Below are positions 1 to 7,779 of a DNA stretch of 64,000 nt, in pieces (position 1 is the stretch's first letter; each line of letters starts with the position of its first letter). Below the pieces are notes generated by a model that was not told where the DNA came from, did not search any database, and was given only the letters and a program-made list of their open reading frames with translations. The DNA is from an uncultured Collinsella sp. GTDB taxonomy: Bacteria; Actinomycetota; Coriobacteriia; Coriobacteriales; Coriobacteriaceae. A program made the position numbers and the translations under genes. Location: NCBI GenBank assembly GCA_958443265.1, contig CAUCKA010000009.1:13399-77398 (forward strand), in the 5' to 3' direction.

Positions 1-1
1 G

Positions 2-790
2 CTTTATTACGAGTGCATGGGCGAGGTGGGCATGTCCACGGCCTCGGTGCTGCTCTACACCTCGCCGGTGTTTGGCGTCGCGCTCGGCCGCGTGCTTTAT
101 CGCGAGGACGTGACCCCCAACAAGCTCGTTGCCATTGTCTTTAACATTGTGGGTTGCGTGCTCGCGGTGACGAGCGGTGACCTGTCTGGTTTCCATTTCT
201 CGGCTTGGGGCGTCGCGTCGGGTGTGATCGCCGGACTTTGCGGTGCACTGCTGGCGGTGTTTAGCCGTATGGCTACCAAGACGCTGCATCCGCTGGCGGT
301 GACGTTTTGGGGCTTTGTCTTTGGCGGATGCTTTATGGCAGTGCTTTCGGCTCCGTGGTCCGATGTAGCCGCGGCAATGTCCCCGCAGCTCATTCTGCTG
401 TTCGCAGGCTTTGGCTTTATTCCGACGGCTCTTGCGTACATCTTCTATATGCAGGGCCTTTCGATGGATCTTGAGACGTCGAAGGTGCCGGTCGTGGCTT
501 CGTTCGAAACCGTGGCGACCGTTTTGGTCGGTATTGGCATCTACGCCGAGCCCGCCGGCGCGATCAAAGTCCTGGGCATCGTGCTGGTGCTCGCGTCCAT
601 CCTGATTATGAACACCAACTTCTCCAAGCTGCGTAACAGTGCCTTTGTCGGCCATATCGTTGAGAGCATGACCTTTAAGCCCAACGCGTGGTGGACGGAG
701 AAATCGCAGGACATGGATCTGTTCCGCGAGCGCACGGGCATTGCGCTGGAGCCCACCGTGCAGGAAAGCCCCTGGTACTTCGTGCGATAG
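2..790 (+). CDS. EamA/DMT-family transporter, 5' end outside window
   Basis: This is the C-terminal part of a drug/metabolite-transporter (EamA) membrane protein; the reading frame is open from base 2 and the start lies upstream of the window. Several hydrophobic helices are visible, including a YIFYMQGL segment and a Gly-rich helix pair typical of the second EamA repeat. After the last helix there is a hydrophilic tail of about 55 residues containing a WWTEK motif, longer than in most family members. The substrate cannot be told from sequence. A second EamA gene at 31282 is a distant paralogue. The family call is sure and the function is not. Confidence 0.85.
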   Translation, partial: LYYECMGEVGMSTASVLLYTSPVFGVALGRVLYREDVTPNKLVAIVFNIVGCVLAVTSGDLSGFHFSAWGVASGVIAGLCGALLAVFSRMATKTLHPLAVTFWGFVFGGCFMAVLSAPWSDVAAAMSPQLILLFAGFGFIPTALAYIFYMQGLSMDLETSKVPVVASFETVATVLVGIGIYAEPAGAIKVLGIVLVLASILIMNTNFSKLRNSAFVGHIVESMTFKPNAWWTEKSQDMDLFRERTGIALEPTVQESPWYFVR

Positions 791-930
791 GGGATTGCGC
801 GCAGGGTCTGACCTGGGGTTATCCAGCCAGCGCCGGCCTGCCCAGCCCCAACGTTTCAAGTACGTTAAACCCGTCAACGGTCGATTTTCACCCGCGAACG
901 GTCTTTATACTAATTAGCAATATCCGCAAC

Positions 931-969
931 GTATAAGACGTTATAATGACCATAACGAAAAGGAGGAGG
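931..969 (+). promoter_or_regulatory. Promoter -10 with operator-like palindrome before PTS operon A
   Basis: A perfect TATAAT lies at 942-947, with no good -35 hexamer at 16-18 bp, which suggests an activated or tightly regulated promoter. It overlaps the inverted repeat TATAA-GACG-TTATA (933-946). The 9-mer GACGTTATA (937-945) recurs before the GntR gene at 7012 and, inverted, before the SIS gene at 22595. A strong AGGAGG ribosome site follows at 961-969. Confidence 0.5.
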
Positions 970-973
970 CAAG

Positions 974-1897
974 ATGAATCAGATCATTCTCGCATCTCAT
1001 GGCGGCCTGGCCGCAGGCGCCAAAGACACGCTCGAGATGGTTCTCGGCGACGTGTCGAACGTCCACGTCGTGTCGCTTGCTCGTGACGACAAGGAGCCCA
1101 TCACCAATAAGGTGGACGCTATGATCGCCACGTTCAACGCGGACGACACCGTCTATGTGCTGACCGATATGCTCGGCAGCTCGGTCAACAACAGCATGGT
1201 CGAGCTTTCCAAGAACGGCACGAAGTTCACGGTTGTCAGCGGTTTCAACATCCCGCTGGCGCTCACGCTCGCTATGAGCCCCGTCCCCGTCAAGGGCGCC
1301 GAGCTCGCGGCCCTCATCAACGAGGCCCGCACCGGTCTGACCAACCCCAACGCACCGGTCGAGGCCGCCGCGGCTCCCGCCAAGAAGGCCAAGGCGTCCC
1401 GTCACAGCTCCGGTCCCGCCAAGATCGTCCTCGCACGTCTTGACTACCGTCTGCTGCACGGTCAGGTCGTCTTTACCTGGACCACCAAGGTTCAGGCCGA
1501 GCGCATCATCGTCGTCGACAACGCTGCCGCCAACGATGACATCAAGAAGGGCGCTCTTAAGCTGGCCAAGCCCCAGGGCGTGCGCCTGAACGTCTTCACC
1601 GTCGAGCGTGCCCTCGCCAAGATGGACAAGCTCAACACCCTCGGCGAGCGCGTCATGTTCGTCTTTGGTAACACTGCCGAGATGCTGCAGTTCTGCCAGG
1701 GCTACAAGCTCGACGCCATCAACCTGGGCGCCACCGCCAACCACGACGGTGCCGATCAGGTCGGCGGCAAGGACAGCTCCGTCTTCCTCGACGCCACCCA
1801 GAAGGCCGACGTCAACCAGCTGCTCGACATGGGCATCAAGCTCTATGTCCAGCAGACCCCTACGTATCAGAGCGTCGACATCGACGCCAAGCTGTAA
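974..1897 (+). CDS. PTS mannose-family EIIAB fusion
   Basis: Cytoplasmic phosphotransfer protein of a mannose/fructose/sorbose-family PTS, 307 aa. The EIIA domain (about 1-125) begins with LASHG and carries the phospho-accepting His9. An Ala/Lys-rich linker (about 127-147) leads to an EIIB domain (about 149-307) with the LDYRLLHGQV motif and phospho-His162. The fusion resembles E. coli ManX, whereas cluster C at 21436 has separate EIIA and EIIB. It is first in an operon with EIIC, EIID and an SIS-domain protein, which suggests an Amadori-product or amino-sugar substrate rather than mannose. An AGGAGG ribosome site precedes the ATG. Confidence 0.93.
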   Translation: MNQIILASHGGLAAGAKDTLEMVLGDVSNVHVVSLARDDKEPITNKVDAMIATFNADDTVYVLTDMLGSSVNNSMVELSKNGTKFTVVSGFNIPLALTLAMSPVPVKGAELAALINEARTGLTNPNAPVEAAAAPAKKAKASRHSSGPAKIVLARLDYRLLHGQVVFTWTTKVQAERIIVVDNAAANDDIKKGALKLAKPQGVRLNVFTVERALAKMDKLNTLGERVMFVFGNTAEMLQFCQGYKLDAINLGATANHDGADQVGGKDSSVFLDATQKADVNQLLDMGIKLYVQQTPTYQSVDIDAKL

Positions 1898-1933
1898 TCA
1901 ACCAGGCTTTTGCCTGACTGAAAGGAGAAGGGT

Positions 1934-2728
1934 ATGAATACGTTCATCAGTGCGGTGCTCGTCGGCCTCGTCGGCGTGTTCTGCATGTGGGACTCCCGCC
2001 TGCTCGGTCGTCTTAACTTCGAGCAGCCCCTCGTTGGCGCTACGCTCGTCGGTCTGCTGCTGGGCGATGTGCCCACCGGCCTTGCCGTCGGTGCCGCCGT
2101 CGAGCTCGTGTCCATGGGCCTGGTGCAGGTCGGCGCCGCCGTTCCGCCCGATATGGTCCTGGGCGGCATCGTGGCCGCTGCCTTTGCGTGCCTGACCGAT
2201 GCTTCCGCCGAGACCGCCATGACGATCGCCATCCCGGTCGCCGTCCTGGGTCAGCTCCTCGGCATCGTGTTCCGTTCCATCATCGCCGCCCTCACCCATG
2301 TGGCAGATAGCGCGATCGATAACGGAAAGTTCAAGACCGCCTACCGCATGCACATCTGCGCCGGCTCCGGTCTGTACGCTGTCATGTACTTCCTGCCGAT
2401 CTTCCTCGCCGTCTTTGTTGGCACCGACCTGGTTCAGGCCATCGTCAACATGGTTCCCGAGTGGCTGTCCACTGGTCTTAACGTTTCGACCAAGATCATG
2501 ACCGCCTACGGCTTGGCCCTGCTGCTCACCATGATGATCAAGAAGGGTATGACCCCGTTCCTGTTCATCGGTTTCCTGCTCGCCGCTTACCTCAACCTGT
2601 CCGTCATCGCGGTCGCTCTGATCGGTGTGTGCCTGGCTGTCGTCTTCATGGGCTTCAAGTTCAACGGTTCCCATGCAGCCGCCGGTGTCGATTCCGACTA
2701 CGATCCGCTCGAAGACGACGAAGACTAA
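1934..2728 (+). CDS. PTS mannose-family EIIC permease subunit
   Basis: Integral membrane subunit of the mannose-family permease, 264 aa, the usual EIIC length. Multiple hydrophobic helices and the family's Gly-rich segments are visible: a GATLVGLLLGD stretch near residue 35-45, then VSMGLVQVGAAVPPD near 60. The acidic C-terminus (DYDPLEDDED) is cytoplasmic. The gene lies 36 bp after EIIAB behind an AAGGAG site and 13 bp before EIID, so translation is probably coupled. With EIID it forms the transmembrane channel that phosphorylates its sugar on entry. Confidence 0.93.
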   Translation: MNTFISAVLVGLVGVFCMWDSRLLGRLNFEQPLVGATLVGLLLGDVPTGLAVGAAVELVSMGLVQVGAAVPPDMVLGGIVAAAFACLTDASAETAMTIAIPVAVLGQLLGIVFRSIIAALTHVADSAIDNGKFKTAYRMHICAGSGLYAVMYFLPIFLAVFVGTDLVQAIVNMVPEWLSTGLNVSTKIMTAYGLALLLTMMIKKGMTPFLFIGFLLAAYLNLSVIAVALIGVCLAVVFMGFKFNGSHAAAGVDSDYDPLEDDED

Positions 2729-2741
2729 GGAGGAACACACT

Positions 2742-3575
2742 ATGGCAACCGCAACCAAGGACGTGTCCCTGAACAAGAAGGTCAGCCAGTTCTTCTGGCG
2801 CTCCTGGGCCATCCAGGCCTCTTGGAACTACGAGCGTCAGATGAACATGGGCTTCCTCTACGGCATGGTTCCCACGCTCGATCGCCTCTATCCGGACGAG
2901 TCCGACCCCAAGCAGCTCGCTGCTAAGAAAGAGGCTTACCACCGTCACATGGCGTTCTACAACTGCACCCCGCAGACGAGCGCTTTTGTCCTAGGCCTCG
3001 CCGCCTCCATGGAGGAGGAGTACGCCAAGGATCCCGAGAACTTCGATCCCGATTCGATCAACGCGGTCAAGACCTCCCTCATGGGTCCGCTTTCCGGCAT
3101 CGGTGACTCCTTCTTCCAGGGCACCATCCGCGTTATCGCCTTTGGCCTGGGCGTTCAGCTGGCTCAGCAGGGCTCCATCATGGGCCCGATCCTGGCCATG
3201 CTCATCTCCATCGTCCCCTCTGTGCTGATCACTTGGTTCGCCGCCAAGATGGGCTATCAGGGCGGCCACGAGTACCTGAGCAAGCTTCAGGGCGGCGACC
3301 TCATGGAGAAGCTCATGTATGTCTGCGGCATCGTGGGTCTTATGTCCGTGGGCGGCATGATCGCCACGCTGATCGGCGCCACCACCCCGCTGCAGCTCGC
3401 TGACGGCACCGTCGTGATCCAGGACATCCTGGACGGCATGATGCCCCAGATGATCTCCCTCGGCCTCACCGGCCTTATGTACTGGCTCATCAAGAAGAAC
3501 GTCAACACCGGTTGGCTTCTCGTGATCGCCATCGTGGGCGGCATCGCCCTCTCCGCGGCCGGCATCCTGGCCTAG
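2742..3575 (+). CDS. PTS mannose-family EIID permease subunit
   Basis: Second membrane subunit of the permease, 277 aa. It shows the EIID signature of an aromatic N-terminal segment (FFWRSWAIQASWNYERQ), a GMVPTLDRLYPD stretch and the conserved SLMGPLSGIGDSFFQGT motif around residue 110, followed by hydrophobic helices to the C-terminus. The ATG at 2742 is chosen because AGGAGG ends about 8 bp upstream; an open frame extends further 5' but runs through EIIC. The next gene of the operon starts about 200 bp on, after two hairpins. Confidence 0.93.
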   Translation: MATATKDVSLNKKVSQFFWRSWAIQASWNYERQMNMGFLYGMVPTLDRLYPDESDPKQLAAKKEAYHRHMAFYNCTPQTSAFVLGLAASMEEEYAKDPENFDPDSINAVKTSLMGPLSGIGDSFFQGTIRVIAFGLGVQLAQQGSIMGPILAMLISIVPSVLITWFAAKMGYQGGHEYLSKLQGGDLMEKLMYVCGIVGLMSVGGMIATLIGATTPLQLADGTVVIQDILDGMMPQMISLGLTGLMYWLIKKNVNTGWLLVIAIVGGIALSAAGILA

Positions 3576-3609
3576 TCGCGACCAAGCGCCTAACCGCTTT
3601 CCCCCGGGG

Positions 3610-3683
3610 GCCTGCCTGACATCCCATACCCCAGGCAGGCTCCCATCCCTAAATGTGTCAAAGGGACAGTTCCTTTGACACAT
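3610..3683 (+). repeat. Two intergenic hairpins between EIID and SIS genes
   Basis: Two separate stem-loops lie between operon genes. The first pairs GCCTGCCTG (3610-3618) with CAGGCAGGC (3632-3640). The second is a perfect 12-bp stem, ATGTGTCAAAGG (3653-3664) with CCTTTGACACAT (3672-3683), and a 7-nt loop. Neither is followed by a T tract, so they look like mRNA-processing or stability hairpins, or dispersed palindromes, rather than terminators. Confidence 0.6.
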
Positions 3684-3774
3684 CCTCAACGGGCCGGCGA
3701 CTCGGTCCAAATCACGGTAACCCTGCGAGCGCCCGGCAATGTGGCGCCGCAAAAAATCGAAAGGAATGTGTCAG

Positions 3775-4758
3775 ATGTACGAGATCGACCTTAACCTCCC
3801 TAAGCAGATCGTCGCTGACGTCCTGTCCAACCACGAGATCCACAGCGTCGCTTTCGTCGGCTGCGGTGCTTCCATGTCCGACCTTTACCCCGCCAAGTAC
3901 TTCCTGGCCAACAACACGGACAAGCTGAACGTTCAGATCTTCACCGCTAACGAGTTCAACTACGACACGCCTTCCTGGGTCAACGAGCACACCTTCGTGA
4001 TCACCTGCTCCCTCGGTGGCTCTACGCCCGAGACCGTCGAGGCCAACAAGACCGCCAAGAAGCACAACTGCCCGGTCGTCTCCCTTACCAACAAGGCTGG
4101 CTCCGCTCTGACCGTCGACGCCGACCACGTCATCGTTCACGGTTTCCACGCCAACTACGCTGCCAAGTGCGAGAAGCCCGGCTACGCCATCGCTCTTGCT
4201 CTCGAGATCCTTCAGCAGACCGAGGGCTATGACCACTACGAGGACATGATCACCGGCCTCACCAACGTCTTCGATCTCTGCGAGAACGCCGCTCAGCACT
4301 GCAAGAAGCTCGCCAAGAAGTTCGCCGAGGACTTCAAGGACGACAAGATGATCTACTTCATGGCTTCCGGTGCCTCCGAGAAGATGGCTTATTCTCACGC
4401 CGCCTTCCTGTTCACTGAGATGCAGTGGATCGACGCCGCCGCCTACAACACCGGCGAGTACTTCCACGGCCCGTTCGAGGTTTCCACCGAGGGTAAGCCC
4501 TACGTCTTCTTCATGTCCGATGGCGCTACCCGTCCGATGGATGCCCGCGCCCTCACCTTCCTTGAGCGCATGGGCGCCAAGGTCGCTCTGATCGACTCCA
4601 AGGACTACGGCCTGGCTGACGCCGTGCCCGCGAGCGTTATCACCTACTTCAACCCGCTGCTGCACCTCGCCGTTATGCGCGAGTACGGCAACCAGATCGC
4701 CGAGGCCCGTCAGCACCCGCTGACCATGCGTCGCTACATGTGGAAGCTTTCCTACTAA
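3775..4758 (+). CDS. SIS-domain sugar isomerase/deglycase, FrlB/Gfr-like
   Basis: Cytoplasmic double-SIS protein, 327 aa. SIS-1 has VAFVGCGAS (26-34) and a phosphosugar loop CSLGGSTPETVEA (78-90). SIS-2 contains TEMQWIDAAAYNTGEYFHGP, with Glu228 and His231 at the place where FrlB/FraB-type fructosamine-6-phosphate deglycases carry catalytic Glu and His. With a mannose-family PTS in the same operon it most likely cleaves a phosphorylated glycated amino acid to a hexose phosphate and free amine, as in Salmonella gfr. An amino-sugar isomerase (AgaS-like) is the alternative. The ATG at 3775 fits the AAAGGA site; the ATG at 3766 abuts it. Confidence 0.8.
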   Translation: MYEIDLNLPKQIVADVLSNHEIHSVAFVGCGASMSDLYPAKYFLANNTDKLNVQIFTANEFNYDTPSWVNEHTFVITCSLGGSTPETVEANKTAKKHNCPVVSLTNKAGSALTVDADHVIVHGFHANYAAKCEKPGYAIALALEILQQTEGYDHYEDMITGLTNVFDLCENAAQHCKKLAKKFAEDFKDDKMIYFMASGASEKMAYSHAAFLFTEMQWIDAAAYNTGEYFHGPFEVSTEGKPYVFFMSDGATRPMDARALTFLERMGAKVALIDSKDYGLADAVPASVITYFNPLLHLAVMREYGNQIAEARQHPLTMRRYMWKLSY

Positions 4759-4792
4759 TCACAAGTAAGTAGACCTTACGGGTTGATTGAGA

Positions 4793-4824
4793 GGGGATGG
4801 GGTTTGCGCCCCGTCCCCTTTTTT
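4793..4824 (+). terminator. Rho-independent terminator of PTS operon A
   Basis: The stem GGGGATGGGG (4793-4802) pairs with CCCCGTCCCC (4809-4818), with one G-T wobble, followed by six T. It lies 35 bp after the SIS stop codon. Confidence 0.88.
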
Positions 4825-4860
4825 GCATTGGGGAGGGCGTGTCCGTTGCGTCACAAAACC

Positions 4861-4904
4861 CCAGATAAAACCTACCAAAATAAACCTGTCCCTTTTTGGC
4901 AGGT
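4861..4904 (+). repeat. 44-bp 5'-leader repeat, copy 1
   Basis: This block is 41/44 identical to the reverse complement of 16431-16474. In both places it ends just before the Shine-Dalgarno of the next gene and has the same orientation relative to that gene. The ends can pair (CCTACCAAAA with TTTTTGGCAGG), forming a hairpin next to the ribosome site. Confidence 0.7.
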
Positions 4905-4918
4905 GGAAGGAGATGCGT

Positions 4919-5548
4919 ATGATCAAGGCAGTGCTGTTTGACATGGACGGCGTGCTGGTCGATACCGAGTGGTTCTACAACCGTCGTCGCGTGGCGTTTA
5001 TGGAGGAGAAGGGGTTCCACTTTGACGAGATCCCCGATCTTTCGGGGTCTAACGAGCCTGCCATTTGGGAGGCGCTGGTGCCTGACGATATTGAGCTGCG
5101 CGAGCGCCTGCGCGTGGAGTACAAGCAGGTCTACAGCCCGGACCACCCCGTTCCGTATGCCGAGCTGCTCAACGAGCAGACGGAGCCGGTGATGCGTGAG
5201 CTGCACGAGCGCGGCGTGAAGTGCGCCATCGCGAGCTCGTCGTATCGTGAGTTGATTGACGAGCTGGTGGAGATCGCCGGTATCGCCGACGTGCTGGACT
5301 ACACCATCAGCGGCCACGAGTGCAGTGCGTTTAAGCCCGATCCCGAGATCTACCTGCGTGCCATGGAGGCGCTGGGGGTGGAGCCTACCGAGTGCCTGGT
5401 TATCGAGGACTCGCCTTTGGGTATCGAGGCCGGCAAGCGCTCTGGCGCCCGAGTCCTGGCGCTGCGTCCGCACGATGGCGTCAACCTGGATCAGTCCGCC
5501 GCCGATGCCATCATCGGCAATCTCGCCGACATTCTGACCGCTTTGTAG
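4919..5548 (+). CDS. HAD-superfamily hydrolase, beta-phosphoglucomutase-like
   Basis: Haloacid-dehalogenase phosphatase/phosphomutase, 209 aa. All four motifs are present: FDMDGVL with the nucleophile Asp8 and acid/base Asp10; ASSS (motif II) near residue 106; the Lys in FKPDPEIY (motif III); and VIEDSPLGIEAG (motif IV). An alpha-helical cap lies between residues 15 and 85. It follows the terminator of PTS operon A but may process a hexose phosphate made by it. ATG 4919 is chosen because AAGGAG (4907-4912) sits 6 bp upstream; the ATG at 4913 directly abuts that site. Confidence 0.85.
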   Translation: MIKAVLFDMDGVLVDTEWFYNRRRVAFMEEKGFHFDEIPDLSGSNEPAIWEALVPDDIELRERLRVEYKQVYSPDHPVPYAELLNEQTEPVMRELHERGVKCAIASSSYRELIDELVEIAGIADVLDYTISGHECSAFKPDPEIYLRAMEALGVEPTECLVIEDSPLGIEAGKRSGARVLALRPHDGVNLDQSAADAIIGNLADILTAL

Positions 5549-5899
5549 CGTCAGTTCGCCGCGAGAAGTGCAGATTCACGCGTCCTTTGCGGTGGATGGG
5601 GCTCATTTTGGCTTCGATTGGAACCGTTTGGCTTCGACTCGGACTAAGTGAGTAGGCTTTTTGGCTCAGGCCAAGCACAAAGCGCATCTGCCTTACTAAA
5701 ACCGCAGGTCAAAGAGGTGGCTGTTTTGAGTGTGCTCGGCAAGTCGCGAAGAATCTACTCACTTAGAATTTGGCTCTTTGGTTGGGGCTGCTGGCTCGTT
5801 TTGGTTGTCGAGAGAGGGTGAATTGAAGCGCCCCCGCACGCTCCATGCTACAATCGCCGGCATGCCCCACAACTAGATCTGCCTTCGAAAGGAGCTAAC
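5549..5899. other. Intergenic region with a spaced 12-bp inverted repeat
   Basis: No gene is visible. The 12-mer CTAAGTGAGTAG (5644-5655) returns as its exact reverse complement CTACTCACTTAG (5755-5766), about 100 bp away. The interior is rich in TTTGGCT and GGCTC words but gives no single long stem. A TACAAT (5849-5854) is a plausible -10 for the YitT gene, with only a poor -35. Confidence 0.5.
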
Positions 5900-6907
5900 G
5901 TGGCGAACGCCATCGATCAGCTCACGGACCGCGTGCTCGTGCTCGGCCGCCTCACCATCGTTCGCCGCGCCATTACTGCCGTGGCGGTCACCATTTCCGC
6001 CATTCTCCAGACATTTCTGATTCAGGCGTTCATTCGGCCCTCCGACCTGCTTCCGAGCGGTCTTACCGGCGTCGCGGTCCTGCTCGATCGCGTTACCTCG
6101 CTGGGCGGCGTTCACATCGACATCTCGCTCGGTATGCTTGCGCTCAACATTCCCGTGGCGCTCCTATGCTGGAGCGGCATTAGCAAGCGCTTCGTCATCT
6201 TCTCGATGATGCAGGTCGTGCTCTCGTCGCTGTTCCTCAACGTCTTTCACTTCGCGCCGTTTTTGGGCGACAAGATTATGCTCATCATTTTTGGCGGCGT
6301 GGTCTCGGGCCTGGGCGCTGCCATCGCGCTTAAGTCCGGCGCATCCACCGGCGGCACCGACTTTATCGCGTTATGGGTCTCCAACCACACGGGCAAGACC
6401 ATCTGGGGCGTCATCTTTGGTTTTAACTGCTTTATCCTGGCGATCTTTGGTTTTATGTTTGGCTGGGACAAGGCGGCGTATTCCATCGTCTTCCAGTTTA
6501 TTTCAACCAAGACCATCGACAGTTTTTATCGACGCTACGACCGCGTGACGCTGCAGATCACGACGCGCAAGGCAGACGAGGTCATGACCGCCTACGTAAA
6601 CCATTTTCAGCACGGCATTAGCTGCGCCGAGGTCATCGGCGGATACAGCCGCGAAAAGATGTGTCTGCTACACACCGTTGTCTCGACCTACGAGAGCCAG
6701 GACATTATCAAGCTGGTGTGCGACGTTGATCCCGGCGCCGTGATCAACGTGTTCCATACGCTCAACTTTGTGGGCGGCTGGTGGGGCGGTCATGTCGACG
6801 AGCCCATGCCCACGGCCGTTCCCGATCCCGACAAGCCCGCACGCATGGCCAGCAGGCAGGCCCGTCTGCACGATCAGGAAAGCTTGCAGCAGGACGACGG
6901 CAAGTAA
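5900..6907 (+). CDS. YitT family membrane protein (DUF161 + DUF2179)
   Basis: Membrane protein of 335 aa. Five or so hydrophobic helices span about residues 20-195, including the conserved LPSGLTGVAVLLDR and GASTGGTDFIALW segments of YitT proteins. A cytoplasmic DUF2179 domain (about 205-300) follows, with ITTRKADEV and VVSTYESQDI. The C-terminal 35 residues are hydrophilic and variable. Translation starts at GTG 5900 behind GAAAGGAG. The molecular role of YitT proteins is unknown. The gene appears to be monocistronic, between PTS operon A and a GntR regulator. Confidence 0.88.
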   Translation: MANAIDQLTDRVLVLGRLTIVRRAITAVAVTISAILQTFLIQAFIRPSDLLPSGLTGVAVLLDRVTSLGGVHIDISLGMLALNIPVALLCWSGISKRFVIFSMMQVVLSSLFLNVFHFAPFLGDKIMLIIFGGVVSGLGAAIALKSGASTGGTDFIALWVSNHTGKTIWGVIFGFNCFILAIFGFMFGWDKAAYSIVFQFISTKTIDSFYRRYDRVTLQITTRKADEVMTAYVNHFQHGISCAEVIGGYSREKMCLLHTVVSTYESQDIIKLVCDVDPGAVINVFHTLNFVGGWWGGHVDEPMPTAVPDPDKPARMASRQARLHDQESLQQDDGK

Positions 6908-6949
6908 AGATTTGCTGTATGCGGTGTATCGTTTTATCAAACTGAGGTA

Positions 6950-6985
6950 ACATATAAAAAGACGTTATATACGTATTAGTTATTT
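6950..6985 (+). promoter_or_regulatory. Operator-like palindrome before GntR gene
   Basis: ATATAA and TTATAT flank the centre AAAGACG (6952-6970). The block contains GACGTTATA (6961-6969), the 9-mer seen before PTS operon A and the cluster C SIS gene. Its position about 45 bp before the GntR start suggests autoregulation or a regulon site. Confidence 0.45.
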
Positions 6986-7011
6986 CGATATTTCGATAAG
7001 AGTGATTTGAT

Positions 7012-7731
7012 ATGCCTGCGCCCAAAAATGCACCGCTTTACCAGCAGATTTACGACGAAATCAAGGATGCGATCGAGAAAGGTGTTTATGCACCCAAGGA
7101 GCGTATTCCGTCCGAGCTCGAGCTTGCCGAGCAGTACGAGGTGAGCCGCATTACGGTGCGCCGAGCCGTCGAGGAGCTGTGCTCCGATGGCTACCTGGTT
7201 AAGCAGCAGGGCCGTGGCACCTTTGTCTCCACGCCACACATCAACCGTCAGTTTCACGCCTCGACGCTGCAGACGTTTACTGCACTGTGTGCCGACAATG
7301 GCATGAAGGCCGGTGCACATGTGGTCGATCGCCAGATTGTCCCGGCGCGTCAAAACGAGATGGAGTTCTTTGGCCTGCAGAAGGATGCGCTGCTGCTGCA
7401 TATCAAGCGCGTGCGTACGGCCGACGGCGAGCCCATCTTTGAGGAGAACATCTTTGTGCCGTTTGACGCCTACCGTGAGCTGTTGACGGCCGATCTTGAG
7501 GACAAGTCGATTTTTGCCGAGGTCGAGCGTGTTGGCGGAACGCCGATTGTCTCGGTTGGCTACCGCACGGTCGAGGCCGTTCGCGCCAATGCCGAGCAGG
7601 CGGCTGAGCTGGGCATTGCTCCGCACGATCCGCTGCTCAACTTGCGTGCCGGCTTTATCGGCCCCAATGGCGAGCCGGTCCTGATGGGTAAGCAGTACTA
7701 CGTGGGATCGCGCTACGTCATGGTGATGTAA
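7012..7731 (+). CDS. GntR family regulator, HutC/UTRA type
   Basis: Transcription factor of 239 aa. The winged helix-turn-helix occupies about residues 8-75 (PSELELAEQYEVSRITVRRAVEEL, written here in part: recognition helix SRITVRRAVEEL, wing QQGRGTFVS). The UTRA effector domain (about 95-238) contains the typical IKRVRTADGEPI strand and ends in GKQYYVGSRYV. UTRA domains of this group bind phosphorylated sugars or Amadori products (FrlR, PhnF, NagR-like). It stands alone between YitT and a structured repeat and may control PTS operon A, whose promoter shares its upstream motif. Confidence 0.9.
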   Translation: MPAPKNAPLYQQIYDEIKDAIEKGVYAPKERIPSELELAEQYEVSRITVRRAVEELCSDGYLVKQQGRGTFVSTPHINRQFHASTLQTFTALCADNGMKAGAHVVDRQIVPARQNEMEFFGLQKDALLLHIKRVRTADGEPIFEENIFVPFDAYRELLTADLEDKSIFAEVERVGGTPIVSVGYRTVEAVRANAEQAAELGIAPHDPLLNLRAGFIGPNGEPVLMGKQYYVGSRYVMVM

Positions 7732-7759
7732 GTTACGCGGTTTTACCAAACCGCGTAAC
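7732..7759 (+). repeat. Truncated copy of structured repeat (stem 1 only)
   Basis: A perfect 12-bp hairpin, GTTACGCGGTTT / AAACCGCGTAAC with loop TACC, starts at the GntR stop codon. After it comes GGGCCGACGCTGC and then the full-length copy at 7780, so this looks like a tandem, truncated duplicate. Confidence 0.8.
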
Positions 7760-7779
7760 GGGCCGACGCTGCGCCTTTG

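Noticed and set aside
1898..2812. 304-codon minus-strand frame opposite EIIC/EIID
   Set aside because: Rich in Asp, Gly, His and Gln with no domain; spans a gene boundary of the real operon on the other strand.
3775..4758. GlmS-type glucosamine-6-phosphate synthase
   Set aside because: It has the two SIS domains but no glutaminase domain, and the E-Y-F-H-G motif and PTS context fit deglycases better.
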